A stretch of 64,000 bases of DNA, from assembly GCF_030915465.1 (NCBI RefSeq), contig NZ_CP133267.1, forward strand, positions 434,001 to 498,000. The letters are read 5' to 3'. The stretch comes from Neobacillus sp. PS3-34. Lineage in GTDB: Bacteria; Bacillota; Bacilli; Bacillales; Cytobacillaceae. The notes under the pieces are model-generated. The model saw only the letters and a list, made by a program, of their open reading frames with translations. It searched no databases and had not been told where the DNA came from. Shown here in pieces: positions 37,956-46,518 of this stretch. Position 1 is the first letter of the stretch; each line of letters begins with the position of its first letter. Position numbers and translations under genes: made by a program.

Positions 37956-38702
37956 CTAGCTCTCAAGCTTTTTGTCATTGTAGTCCTTTACCAGCGTTTC
38001 AAAATTAAAGCTTGAACCATCAATAATTAAATCAAGAGCATGTCCTATATCAAGTGCAATTCGTTTTGTTGAATTGGCAAGTTGCGGAGCTAAGATTGTG
38101 GCAGGGATACCAGCAGATAAAATGGCTATTTGCCATTCATCATTTGCTATGAGGGTTTGGTAAGCCTTTTCTAATTCTTCGATATTATTCAAGCCAACTG
38201 TTCCAACAACAGAAACGCCCTTCGCTTTAAAAATGGGCTCCGCTTGAGAGGCTCTTCGCCCAACAATGATTACTTTTTGCTTTTTTAATATTCTCCAAAA
38301 TAATTCTTTTTCATGGATTTCGTAGTTTATGAATGCTGAACATAGGCTTGTTGGTATACTATTAATATTTTTAAAAATAGGGATCGATTTTTCTGCACCG
38401 GTTTTGTCCTCCCAGCTCGGCAATACACCGCACGTGGTAGCTGTTTTCCAAGCCTCTATGAGCTGAGGTTTTATTTCACCGGCAGGTTTTGTTATCCCGG
38501 CATAATCACGATAATATTCCATCAAATAAGAAAAATAAGGATTTGTATCCCATGAAAGTTCTGCTATTTCCCCATGGCCAAAACGGGCTAGACTATAAGG
38601 CTGTTTATTGTCAACTGCCGCTTTAATCATCTCTAATACTTCATCTGTTGTTAAAATGTTTTTTTCATATTCGTAATCATCGAACCAACTAGTGGACTCC
38701 AT
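37956..38702 (-). CDS. GT-D fold glycosyltransferase-like protein (paralogue 1)
   Basis: A 248-aa protein with the GT-D-like pattern: YSLARFGHGEIAELSW near the N-terminus, KKQKVIIVGRRASQAEPIFK (Rossmann strand), IAILSAGIPATILAPQLANS and RIALDIGHALDLIIDG at the end. It is strongly similar to the genes at 38734 and 39538. Such proteins occur in surface-glycan loci; sugar and acceptor are unknown. AGGAGG precedes the ATG. It is the last gene of the leftward operon. Confidence 0.8.
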   Translation of the reverse strand: MESTSWFDDYEYEKNILTTDEVLEMIKAAVDNKQPYSLARFGHGEIAELSWDTNPYFSYLMEYYRDYAGITKPAGEIKPQLIEAWKTATTCGVLPSWEDKTGAEKSIPIFKNINSIPTSLCSAFINYEIHEKELFWRILKKQKVIIVGRRASQAEPIFKAKGVSVVGTVGLNNIEELEKAYQTLIANDEWQIAILSAGIPATILAPQLANSTKRIALDIGHALDLIIDGSSFNFETLVKDYNDKKLES

Positions 38703-38733
38703 TTTATCCTCCTTTCTTTTTTTAGTGTTTCAA

Positions 38734-39516
38734 CTACATTTCCATTAAACGCTTTAGCCCTACTTGTTCTTCTAGCCATTCTTCACCGGGAATGAAATGG
38801 TGCTTTATTGATATTAGTGTCTCCATTCCTTGCCCAATATCAAATGCTACTCTTCCTTTTTTTTCTGCAATGTATGGTGCAAGAATCACTGCATTGGTTC
38901 CAGCAGCAAGCAAGCAAAGATCAAATTCACAGGAATCAATTTCTTTCTTTACTCTTGGAATATCATCAAACTGTTGGATTTTTATCATACCAACTACTTC
39001 AAACCCTAATTCTTCTTTTAAGTCTTTCTCCATTCCCTGTTTAACTTCTTCAGCATAGTTACAGATAATAAGAATTTTCCTGTTTTTAAGCATTTGATAA
39101 AATTTTTCCCGTTGGGAATACATAATGACACGTCTTATATACGCTTCATATACAAACCTTGGATGGATATTATAGTAGTTAAATACCTTTTGGGTTAAAT
39201 CTCCTGAATTGGTAACATTCATATTCATCCCAATAATATCCGCTTTTTTTACAGCTTCTACTGCCATATCACGTGCCTTGATATTTGGAAAGGTTAAACC
39301 GCGATGGAAATGTCCCCTCAAGGTTTGAGCGTTCGCATTCGCTACGGCCGCCTCTGGGTCTTCCATAAATTCCTCTTCAGAAAAAATAGAATATTGGGCC
39401 ATGACAAAGGATTCTGTATAGCCGACTGAAATAACAGAGAGAGGTTGGTTATTGTCAAGTGCATCGATTATTTCATCCATAAGCTCACTACTGTTAAGCT
39501 GCGTAAATTGATTCAC
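38734..39516 (-). CDS. GT-D fold glycosyltransferase-like protein (paralogue 2)
   Basis: A 260-aa, more divergent paralogue. It keeps the layout of its neighbours (LSVISVGYTESFVMAQYSIF, NRKILIICNYAEEVKQGMEK, CLLAAGTNAVILAPYIAEKK, VAFDIGQGMETLI). The R-FG-H-E element of paralogue 1 (SLARFGHGE) is replaced by SVGYTES, so the active site may differ. The GTG start follows GGAGGG. It is in an operon with both other copies. Confidence 0.75.
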   Translation of the reverse strand: MNQFTQLNSSELMDEIIDALDNNQPLSVISVGYTESFVMAQYSIFSEEEFMEDPEAAVANANAQTLRGHFHRGLTFPNIKARDMAVEAVKKADIIGMNMNVTNSGDLTQKVFNYYNIHPRFVYEAYIRRVIMYSQREKFYQMLKNRKILIICNYAEEVKQGMEKDLKEELGFEVVGMIKIQQFDDIPRVKKEIDSCEFDLCLLAAGTNAVILAPYIAEKKGRVAFDIGQGMETLISIKHHFIPGEEWLEEQVGLKRLMEM

Positions 39517-39537
39517 TTTTTCCCTCCTCTCCGAAAT

Positions 39538-40274
39538 TCAGATTGAATTTTCATTGAAATCTTCTACTAATCTATCAAAATCAAACTTTGAGCCATCGAT
39601 GATAACGTCTAAAGCATGACCAAAATCAATTACGACATGATTGGTCGAGTTCGCTAGTCTTTCAGCTAAAATAGTCGCAGGCACTCCAGCTGCTAAAATC
39701 GCTAAATCCCATTGGTCTTTTTTACTCTCAAGCTGTTTTTGAACCGAAAGTATTTGATCAATACCCTCTAATTTTAAAGTCTCAACAATGTTAACCCCTC
39801 TGTTTTGAAAAACAGGTTCTGCTTCTTTCGCTCTACGGCCTACTAATACAACATTTACTGTTTTTAATAGCTCCCAAAACTCATCACTTTTTGACATAGG
39901 ATGGGTAATAAAAGGAGAACAAATATATTTCGGCATATAATTTAAAGATGTTAGCAGCCTTACAGTTTCATTGTGAAAGTAGTCATGTTCTTCCTTTGAC
40001 AATAGTCCAATAACTTTGGTTGACTTTAAGGATCGAATCACAAGCTCTTTGATTCTTTTAGGATTACCTGTTGCACCATTGTATGTCGCGCAATAATCTA
40101 ATCCCTCCTGATAGTGCATGGAAGAGGCCATAGAGCATAATAAATTTCTGCGTGTCCATATCGAGATAATGAAAAGGGTTTTCCCTCTTTTAAAGCTTGT
40201 TTTATGAACTGCATTACTTGTGATAAATCAATATAACGATTTTCATATTCAAAATTAGGTTTATCCAATTTCAT
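39538..40274 (-). pseudogene. GT-D fold glycosyltransferase-like protein (paralogue 3), one frameshift
   Basis: The ATG at 40274 overlaps the stop of the GT4 gene (TGATG). The N-terminus FIKQALKEGKPFSLSRYGHA matches paralogue 1, then a base is missing near 40145. Restoring it gives AEILLCSMASSMHYQEGLDY and continues through NVVLVGRRAKEAEPVFQNRG and LAILAAGVPATILAERLANS to the stop at 39538. About 245 aa when repaired. Confidence 0.8.
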
Positions 40275-41656
40275 CACCTCTCATACTCATTATTTCCCTG
40301 CATAAGAGCTATTGGAATGGCCGGATCTGGAATCTGATAGCCAGCAGGTGTAGTACATGAGTATTTTTTTAAAATATCCGACTGATTCAAACCACCAATA
40401 TTCATATCAGTAGTGAACGGAGTTAATTCACATTTTCTATCTAATAGTTTGTAATAAAGATCTAGTGTTTGATCGACCATTTTTTCATGACTCCAAGCCT
40501 TTAGCCCGAAAACTTTTGCATTGAAGGCTAAATTCTCTCTAAGTGAGACATCTTCTAGGACCATTTTCAAATTCTGAAATAATTGTTTACTATCATTAAC
40601 TGGGGATAATAACCCTGTTTTTCCATGAACGATCATTTCCGGAATTCCACCAGCATCCGTTGAAATAATCGGTTTTCCTGCTATCTGAGCTTCAATAATG
40701 GCAAACGGTAAGTTTTCTAATAAACTTGGAAGTACAAAAATGTCTGCTTTCCTTAATAAGGATGGGACATCTTGTCTATTTCCTAAAAAAAGTACATCAT
40801 TTTGCAAATTAAGGTTTTTTGTTTTTGTTTCAAGAACTTCTCTGAAGTTATCCCATATATATTGATCACCAATAATCCAACAAACCCAATCTTCTCGTGT
40901 TTCTTTTAGCTCTTTAAGAGCTTCAAGTAATACTAATTGCCCTTTTTCATAAACAAGTCTTGCAGCACAGGCAATCACCTTTTTCCCACTTGGAGGAGAT
41001 ATATTTGGATCGGATTTTTGTTTTAACTGGAAATCTTCAATATCAATCCCATAAGGTATAACTGTTAAATCAGAATAAATGGAGTAGTGAGCCATTTCGT
41101 CCTTTAGCCATTGGGAAGGGAGAATGTTCATATCACAGGAATTTGGTCCTAAATGTTCTAATTCAGAAACATATTTAAAGCGGAGCGTTTTATGAATAAC
41201 TGGATTCTCTTCCATGTCAGATAAAAAAATTTCTTTGAGAAGCGATGAATTGATGGTGCAAATTAAAGGCGTGTTTTGAGGCTTTACTCGAGAAAGCGCT
41301 CTTGCTGTAAGAACATCTTGCGCATGAATAATATCGTATTGCGTTAAGTCCAGGTTAAAAGCAGAAATTTCAAAGCAGTAACGTACAGCTTCTTTTCGAA
41401 TAATCCAATCCTCTACTCTAGGAATGCCAAGTTTGAAAAAGAATTGTTTTAAATCTGTATAGATGCCTTTTTCTATGTGACCCGTTTCAAAAAATTCTCC
41501 TTTTTTCATAAGATAATAACCATCTAAATTGGGATGATGAGCTAAGATCTCAACATAATGGCCTCTTTCCTCCAACCCTCTTCTAAGTTGATTAACATAG
41601 GTCCATACTCCACCAACTAAAGGAAGATACGAACCATATGCTAGTAAAATTTTCAT
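40274..41656 (-). CDS. Glycosyltransferase family 4 (GT-B)
   Basis: A 460-aa enzyme with an N-terminal GT4 domain (YGSYLPLVGGVWTYVNQLRR) and a C-terminal nucleotide-sugar domain with the E-x7-E motif in PSLLENLPFAIIEAQIAGKP and STDAGGIPEMIVHGKTGLL. It should transfer a sugar from a nucleotide donor with retention. It is the first gene of the leftward operon with three GT-D genes. GGGAGG precedes the ATG. A C-terminal 50-aa extension lacks a known motif. Confidence 0.9.
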   Translation of the reverse strand: MKILLAYGSYLPLVGGVWTYVNQLRRGLEERGHYVEILAHHPNLDGYYLMKKGEFFETGHIEKGIYTDLKQFFFKLGIPRVEDWIIRKEAVRYCFEISAFNLDLTQYDIIHAQDVLTARALSRVKPQNTPLICTINSSLLKEIFLSDMEENPVIHKTLRFKYVSELEHLGPNSCDMNILPSQWLKDEMAHYSIYSDLTVIPYGIDIEDFQLKQKSDPNISPPSGKKVIACAARLVYEKGQLVLLEALKELKETREDWVCWIIGDQYIWDNFREVLETKTKNLNLQNDVLFLGNRQDVPSLLRKADIFVLPSLLENLPFAIIEAQIAGKPIISTDAGGIPEMIVHGKTGLLSPVNDSKQLFQNLKMVLEDVSLRENLAFNAKVFGLKAWSHEKMVDQTLDLYYKLLDRKCELTPFTTDMNIGGLNQSDILKKYSCTTPAGYQIPDPAIPIALMQGNNEYER

Positions 41657-41863
41657 AGTAGCCTCCCTTCTATTTTCCTTTATAGCTTATGTTCAATTAA
41701 TCTTTTGGGAATGGACAATCGTATAGTTATTCCAAATTCCACATTAATCTATGAAGAAATCTTTATAGCTTTCTCATTACTGGTTATAAAAAGCCGGCAA
41801 TGCCCATGCATGTACCAAAAAGCTGCATACAATATTTATAAATATGAGAAAGGAAGTGTAGGC

Positions 41864-42676
41864 GTGGAGAAAGTAACAATCCTCATTCCCTTTTATAACA
41901 GGGATGGACTCCTTCAAGAAACTTTAGATACCGTTCTGAACCAAACCTACCAGCATTGGAAGGTAATTCTAATTGACGATGCCTCCACAGACTCAACTGT
42001 CACCTCCATTACACCTTATTTATCCAATCCACGGATAAAACTAATTCAAAATCCTGTAAATCTTGGTAAATCTAAAAGCCTTAATAAAGCTTTAGAAATC
42101 GTAGACACTCCTTATATATTAGAATTGGATAGCGATGATTGGCTGTTTCCTTTTTCTATTGATGTTCTTTTAGCTGAGGCTGAAAGGCAGCCTGAAAAAG
42201 TAGCAGTAATATGTGGAAATATTATTGGAGTGATCGAGGATCAAAAAGGAAAAGTAATAGCGAATAAAGCTTATTATGGAAAACCATTTGTAGATAAATA
42301 CGACTTTATTCTTTCTAATAGAGTGCTTTGGCCTAGGTTTTATCGGACTTCTGCACTGAAAAAGGTTGGAGGATGGCCAACGAATACTCCTGATGAAGGA
42401 AGAAGCGGAATAGATGACTTGGGTGTACTATTGAAACTGGTTGAATATTATTCTTTTTATTGGATTAATGAATTTTTATTAAAGGTTAGAATGCATCCGG
42501 ATAGTCTTTCATTTAGTCATATTCCACAAATTAATAATGTAAAAGAATGGCTGGTCAGAAATGCATTAAAACGTTGGGGAGGTCACTTTGAACCGGTTTT
42601 TACCGTTGATGAAGATGGTTGGAAGTATGTCACTGAGTTAATTCCTAAAGAGGACGATTTAAGTGAAAGAGAGTGA
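41864..42676 (+). CDS. Glycosyltransferase family 2
   Basis: A GT-A enzyme of about 270 aa: VTILIPFYNRDGLLQETLDT, LIDDASTDSTV, LELDSDDWLFPFSID (D-x-D metal site) and a C-terminal GRSGIDDLGVLLKLVEYYSF acceptor region. The GTG at 41864 with AAGGAAG upstream is preferred; the frame is open to an ATG at 41705, but that stretch does not resemble the family. It overlaps the next GT2 by 14 bp and is divergent from the GT4 gene. Confidence 0.88.
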   Translation: MEKVTILIPFYNRDGLLQETLDTVLNQTYQHWKVILIDDASTDSTVTSITPYLSNPRIKLIQNPVNLGKSKSLNKALEIVDTPYILELDSDDWLFPFSIDVLLAEAERQPEKVAVICGNIIGVIEDQKGKVIANKAYYGKPFVDKYDFILSNRVLWPRFYRTSALKKVGGWPTNTPDEGRSGIDDLGVLLKLVEYYSFYWINEFLLKVRMHPDSLSFSHIPQINNVKEWLVRNALKRWGGHFEPVFTVDEDGWKYVTELIPKEDDLSERE

Positions 42677-43469
42677 AGGAGTTATGCCTAAACCACAAGT
42701 AACAGTATTGATTCCTTTCTATAACACAGGTACCTATATATGTGATGCCATTGAAAGCGTCTTTCAGCAAACCTATCAAGATTGGAAATTGATTTTAATT
42801 GATGATGGATCTTTGGATAATACGATTACCCTGGTCGAAAAATACTTACATGATCCTCGAGTTACTTTGATTAAAAATTTTAATAATCTTGGTCAATCAA
42901 AAACATTGAATATCGGTTTATCCATTACAGATACTCCATGGGTCATTACACTTGATAGTGATGACTGGTTTTATCCCCATACATTATTAGATTTAGTAAA
43001 CGCATCCCAGAGCGTCCCTAATAATACGGGTGTTATTCATGGCAACTTAACAGCCTGCTTTGAGGAGTACGGAAAAATAGTACGAAAAACCAATGTTACA
43101 GGACATCAGGTTACCGACCGATATCAATTTATTCTGAGCTATAAGGGAATCTGTCCACGATTTTACCGAACTTCAGCACTTAAAGAAGTTGGCGGATTTC
43201 CATTTGATGATCCTTATGATGGAAGACATATTGAAGATTTACCCGTTCTCCTCAAACTAATCGAAAAGTATCAATTCCATTATGTCGATAAATATCTATA
43301 TCATTATCGGCAACATGTAGGAATGGAAACAAATAATCGAAAAATCGTAACAGATAAAATGAAATGGGTGATAAAGGAAGCGCTAGTAAGATGGGGCGAC
43401 GAGTATGAGCCTATTTTTGAAACAATTGAAGACGATTGGATTAAGGTGAAGGAATTGAAAAAAAAATAA
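42663..43469 (+). CDS. Glycosyltransferase family 2 (paralogue of the gene at 41864)
   Basis: A 268-aa GT-A enzyme closely similar to its upstream neighbour: VTVLIPFYNTGTYICDAIES, LIDDGSLDNTI, LDSDDWFYPHTLLDL and DPYDGRHIEDLPVLLKLIEK. The start may be the GTG at 42663 (GAGG 9 bp upstream) or the ATG at 42684. Its terminator was probably split by the IS1182-type element that begins 17 bp after the stop. Confidence 0.9.
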   Translation: MKESEGVMPKPQVTVLIPFYNTGTYICDAIESVFQQTYQDWKLILIDDGSLDNTITLVEKYLHDPRVTLIKNFNNLGQSKTLNIGLSITDTPWVITLDSDDWFYPHTLLDLVNASQSVPNNTGVIHGNLTACFEEYGKIVRKTNVTGHQVTDRYQFILSYKGICPRFYRTSALKEVGGFPFDDPYDGRHIEDLPVLLKLIEKYQFHYVDKYLYHYRQHVGMETNNRKIVTDKMKWVIKEALVRWGDEYEPIFETIEDDWIKVKELKKK

Positions 43470-43521
43470 AAGTGGTTACTGGCGAGGCCACTGAAAATCT
43501 GCCGATTTTATTTTATATAAA

Positions 43522-43742
43522 GGCTATTTTCTAAAAGATTGTTGTTTTTAGTAGTAGTTGATTTCCGCTTCAGGATGCTCGCTTTCCGCGGGGTGGGCGG
43601 TGAGCCTCCTCGTCGCTGAAGCGACTGCGGGGTCTCACCTGTCCCTCTGCTCCCGCAGGAGTCTCGCACCTTCCGCTCCAATCAACTTCTTTATCAACCA
43701 TCTGATTGACTCTAAATAGCAACAAAGTTTACGAAAACAGCC
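43522..43742. mobile_element. MITE-like element, copy 2 (221 bp), nested in the IS1182 remnant
   Basis: It starts GGCTATTTTC, ends GAAAACAGCC and is flanked by the perfect 8-bp duplication TATATAAA (43514-43521 and 43743-43750). The interior is nearly identical to copy 1 at 22186 but lacks an internal segment of about 65 bp. The insertion is younger than the IS1182-type element it sits in. Confidence 0.9.
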
Positions 43743-43761
43743 TATATAAAAAATGGGCAAT

Positions 43762-43812
43762 AAAAAAAGTCGATTTCCATTCCATATATTTGGGAATGAA
43801 ATCGGCTTTTTT
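43762..43812. terminator. Terminator of the IS1182-type transposase
   Basis: GTCGATTTCCATTC pairs with GAATGAAATCGGC (with a G-T pair) around a short loop; A and T runs flank both sides, so it can work in both directions. Confidence 0.75.
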
Positions 43813-43830
43813 ATGTACATCTACATTGAA

Positions 43831-44292
43831 TTACTCCATTTTATCAAGGAGCTTTATTATTCTTTTCACGTTTACAGGTACTATGGCCATGGCTCCTTGT
43901 AACTCCATGCCAATAAGACCCGAGGATGTCACCACATCGTACCCGTGTCTGTGCTTTAATTCGCTATTCTTCGCTTCGATTTTGTAGCGCTCTTTTGATT
44001 TCTCTTTAAAGTACTCGCTTTCTTGGAATTTCTCTTGATCCGTATGGATATGATTAACGATGTCCACATCCGATAAATCATGAATGGTTTTTAATAGTAA
44101 ATATTTAAACATTCGGATAGGATTGATGGCATTTCGGCCATTATCCGTGCAATATTTATCTTTCAATTCATCATAAACAAAAGAAAAATCAACTAGGTTA
44201 TCCAGTTTCCTCAAGAGATGATCTTCGTGAAATATTAGGTTATAGAGATCGAGATAAGGACTGAAGACCATTGATTGTTGATTATTAATCAT
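43831..44292 (-). pseudogene. IS1182-family transposase, large in-frame internal deletion
   Basis: The N-terminus is that of IS1182 transposases (LVDFSFVYDELKDKYCTDNG; RMFKYLLLKTIHDLSDVDIV) but at about residue 95 it jumps to the C-terminal family block (KERYKIEAKNSELKHRHGYD; GMELQGAMAIVPVNVKRIIK). About 300 residues including most of the DDE catalytic core are missing, so it cannot be active. The ATG at 44292 is taken as the start. Confidence 0.85.
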
Positions 44293-44372
44293 CGTGAGCC
44301 CAACGCAAAAAAAGTATACCTTTATTATAAAACACAAGTATGTTCAAGGGATATTGTTGTTGTAACTAATTC

Positions 44373-44505
44373 TGTTGATGGGAGCGGAAGGCACTAGACT
44401 CCTGCGGGATCAGCGGTGCAGGAGAGACCCCGCAAGCGCTTTAAGCGCTGAGGAGGCTCTCCGACCGCCCCGCGGAAAGCGAGTGCCTGGAGCGGAAATC
44501 AACAG
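44373..44505. repeat. G/C-rich Bacillaceae repeat core, copy 4
   Basis: It begins CTGTTGAT and ends ATCAACAG, with GGAGCGGAAGGCAC near one end and CCTGGAGCGGAAATCAAC at the other, and several internal palindromes (GACTCCTGCGGGA, GCGCTTTAAGCGC). It is the same core as in the three MITE copies, in the opposite orientation and without their GGCTGTTTTC ends. Confidence 0.75.
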
Positions 44506-44595
44506 GACAATATTCATGATACTTAAACAAAAAATGGCAGAAGCTCTCAATGAACTGAGGGTTCTGCCTTATTTGTCTATTGAGGACTTTTTCAG

Positions 44596-44625
44596 TGGCC
44601 TCTACTGGTCACGCTTTTTTTTCTT
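44596..44625 (+). terminator. Right half of the split terminator with T8
   Basis: GTGGCC and GGTCAC pair (one G-T) and are followed by GCTTTTTTTT. Part of the left arm now belongs to the IS1182-type end. Before insertion the hairpin GTGGTTACTGGTCAC would have closed the upstream GT2 operon. Confidence 0.55.
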
Positions 44626-45535
44626 ATGAAAAGAAATAGTTATAGGTTTGCACTAATCCTTGTTCGAGGGTAGTGATTGGCTTCCAACCTAGCAATTCAA
44701 ATGCTTTTCTATTGTCCAATCTACTATAAAGAATATCCCCACTGCGTGAAGGAGAATAGTGTGGTGTTGGCAGTGAGCTACTTACCTTTCCAAACAAGGA
44801 ATAAAGTTCATTAATACTCGTTTTTGTATTGGTACCGATATTTATTGTTTCATTCTTCCCTTTTTGTAATGCTAATACATTTGCTTCTGCCACATCTTTT
44901 ACATAAACAAAATCCCTTGTTTGGTGACCATCTCCAAAAATAACGAATGGTTCCTGATTCATAAGCTTTTCAAAAAAAATCGAAACCACTCCTCCCTCTC
45001 CCTTTGGAGTCTGCCGTGGTCCATATACATTTGCGTATCTTAAGATGGTGTATGGTAAGCCAAATTGTTCATTAAATAGTTTAATATAAACCTCTGGAGT
45101 GTATTTTGACATTCCATAAAAAGAAATTGGTTTTATAGGAAATAATTCCTGTATAGATACGTCACCTGTTTCACCATAGACGGAACAGGAAGAAGCATAA
45201 ATGAATTTTTTCACCTTGTATTTTTTACAAGTCTCTAAAATCAAAATCGTTCCCATGATATTACTAAGTGCATCTACACTTGGTTGTTTGATCGATTTAG
45301 ATACATCCACTTGGGCTGCCTGATGAATAACCATATCAGGAAGTTCCTTTTTAAAAATATTATCGATAGAGTCCGAAGAAATATCTACCTCATAAAAAGT
45401 AACCTCTGGAGGTAAAAACGCTTTGTTTCCAGTACTAAGATTATCTATTACAACCGTTTCATAACCTTTTTCTACAAGAACATCAACAATGTGGGAGCCA
45501 ATAAAACCGGCTCCACCTGTTACTAGTACCTTCAT
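44624..45535 (-). CDS. NAD-dependent sugar epimerase/dehydratase (GalE-like)
   Basis: A 303-aa extended SDR: VTGGAGFIGSHIVDVLVEKG (NAD site), ASSCSVYGETG and the catalytic YGMSK, then LRYANVYGPRQTPKGEGGVV and GDGHQTRDFVYVKDVAEANV. It is likely a UDP-sugar 4-epimerase supplying the surface glycan. Its start overlaps the stop of the epimerase at 45532; last gene of a three-gene leftward operon. Confidence 0.9.
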   Translation of the reverse strand: MKVLVTGGAGFIGSHIVDVLVEKGYETVVIDNLSTGNKAFLPPEVTFYEVDISSDSIDNIFKKELPDMVIHQAAQVDVSKSIKQPSVDALSNIMGTILILETCKKYKVKKFIYASSCSVYGETGDVSIQELFPIKPISFYGMSKYTPEVYIKLFNEQFGLPYTILRYANVYGPRQTPKGEGGVVSIFFEKLMNQEPFVIFGDGHQTRDFVYVKDVAEANVLALQKGKNETINIGTNTKTSINELYSLFGKVSSSLPTPHYSPSRSGDILYSRLDNRKAFELLGWKPITTLEQGLVQTYNYFFS

Positions 45536-46518
45536 CCATCATCACGACCATGTTTAAGGTCCTGTCTATACCACTCTATTGTTCGCAATAATCCATCCTC
45601 TAGCTTTACAGTAGGATGATAGTTTAGGGTTTGTTTTGCCTTTGAGATATTAGGGACTCTTTTCTGCATGTCTTCATAGCCTTGTCCATATGCTTCTGAA
45701 TAGGGGAAATAAGTGATTTCAGATGAAGAGTGGCTTAGTGATTTAATCTTTAAAGCTAGTTCATTTATAGTAGTGACCTGATCAATCCCAATATTGAATA
45801 CTTGCTGATTTGCTTTAGGATCTAAGCAAGCTATGGTCCCTTTAACTGTGTCTTCAATAAAAGTAAAACAACGGGACTGTTCTCCGTCTCCATATATGGT
45901 AATAGGCTCGTTTTTTAATGCCGCCTTAATAAACTTTGGAATCACTTGACCATACTGTGTGCCATTTTGACGAGGTCCATAAGCATTAAAATAACGAACA
46001 ACTGTAACGGGCAATCCTTTATCCCCATAGGCAAAACATAAATGCTCATCTAGGGCTTTTGCAGTAGCATAACACCAACGATGTGTATTGGTTGATCCCA
46101 ATACCCGATTTGAAAAGTCTTCAGAAAACGGTAATTGTTCATTTTTTCCATATACCTCTGATGTAGAGGCAAAAATAACTTTTGTTTTTCTAGGAAAAGC
46201 CAGTTCTAAAACATTTCGAGTTGCATCGATATTCCCTTCAATCACTTTTAACGGATGATCCACTGTGTTTTTGACTCCTAAAACGGCAGCCATATGAAAA
46301 ATAACATCACAATTTTCCATGAGTTCATTTAATAAGGATCTATCTAATGCAGATCCATGTACAAATACATGATTATGATGATGGATAATTTGATTTAAAT
46401 ATCCTTTTTTCCCTGTAGAAAGATCATCTAACGTGATGACGGTATGACCTTGTTTAAGCAGCTCTTCGACAAGGTGAGAACCAATGAATCCAGCACCACC
46501 GGTAACAAGAATCCTCAT
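45532..46518 (-). CDS. NAD-dependent nucleotide-sugar epimerase/decarboxylase
   Basis: A 328-aa extended SDR with VTGGAGFIGSHLVEELLKQG, FASTSEVYGKNEQLPFSEDF, the catalytic YATAK and VVRYFNAYGPRQNGTQYGQV. Placement directly after a nucleotide-sugar dehydrogenase makes a UDP-uronic acid decarboxylase or 4-epimerase plausible; which one cannot be decided by eye. It overlaps both neighbours by 4 bp. Confidence 0.88.
   Translation of the reverse strand: MRILVTGGAGFIGSHLVEELLKQGHTVITLDDLSTGKKGYLNQIIHHHNHVFVHGSALDRSLLNELMENCDVIFHMAAVLGVKNTVDHPLKVIEGNIDATRNVLELAFPRKTKVIFASTSEVYGKNEQLPFSEDFSNRVLGSTNTHRWCYATAKALDEHLCFAYGDKGLPVTVVRYFNAYGPRQNGTQYGQVIPKFIKAALKNEPITIYGDGEQSRCFTFIEDTVKGTIACLDPKANQQVFNIGIDQVTTINELALKIKSLSHSSSEITYFPYSEAYGQGYEDMQKRVPNISKAKQTLNYHPTVKLEDGLLRTIEWYRQDLKHGRDDG

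Larger units (their letters stand above)
43486..44599 (-). mobile_element. IS1182-family remnant, internally deleted, carrying two nested repeats
   Basis: GGCCACTGAAAA begins at 43486 and, inverted, ends at 44599, giving terminal repeats. Flanking TTACTGG (left) and CTACTGG (right) and the T8 tract after the right flank indicate insertion into a terminator hairpin. Inside are a deleted transposase (43831-44292) with its terminator, a MITE (43522-43742) near the left end, a G/C-rich repeat core (44373-44505), and a transcription-shielding hairpin around 44535-44571 (GGCAGAA and TTCTGCC arms). Confidence 0.7.

Noticed and set aside
41705..41863. N-terminal extension of the GT2 gene at 41864
   Set aside because: The extension does not resemble the family, while GTG 41864 has a good ribosome binding site and directly precedes the GT-A start motif.
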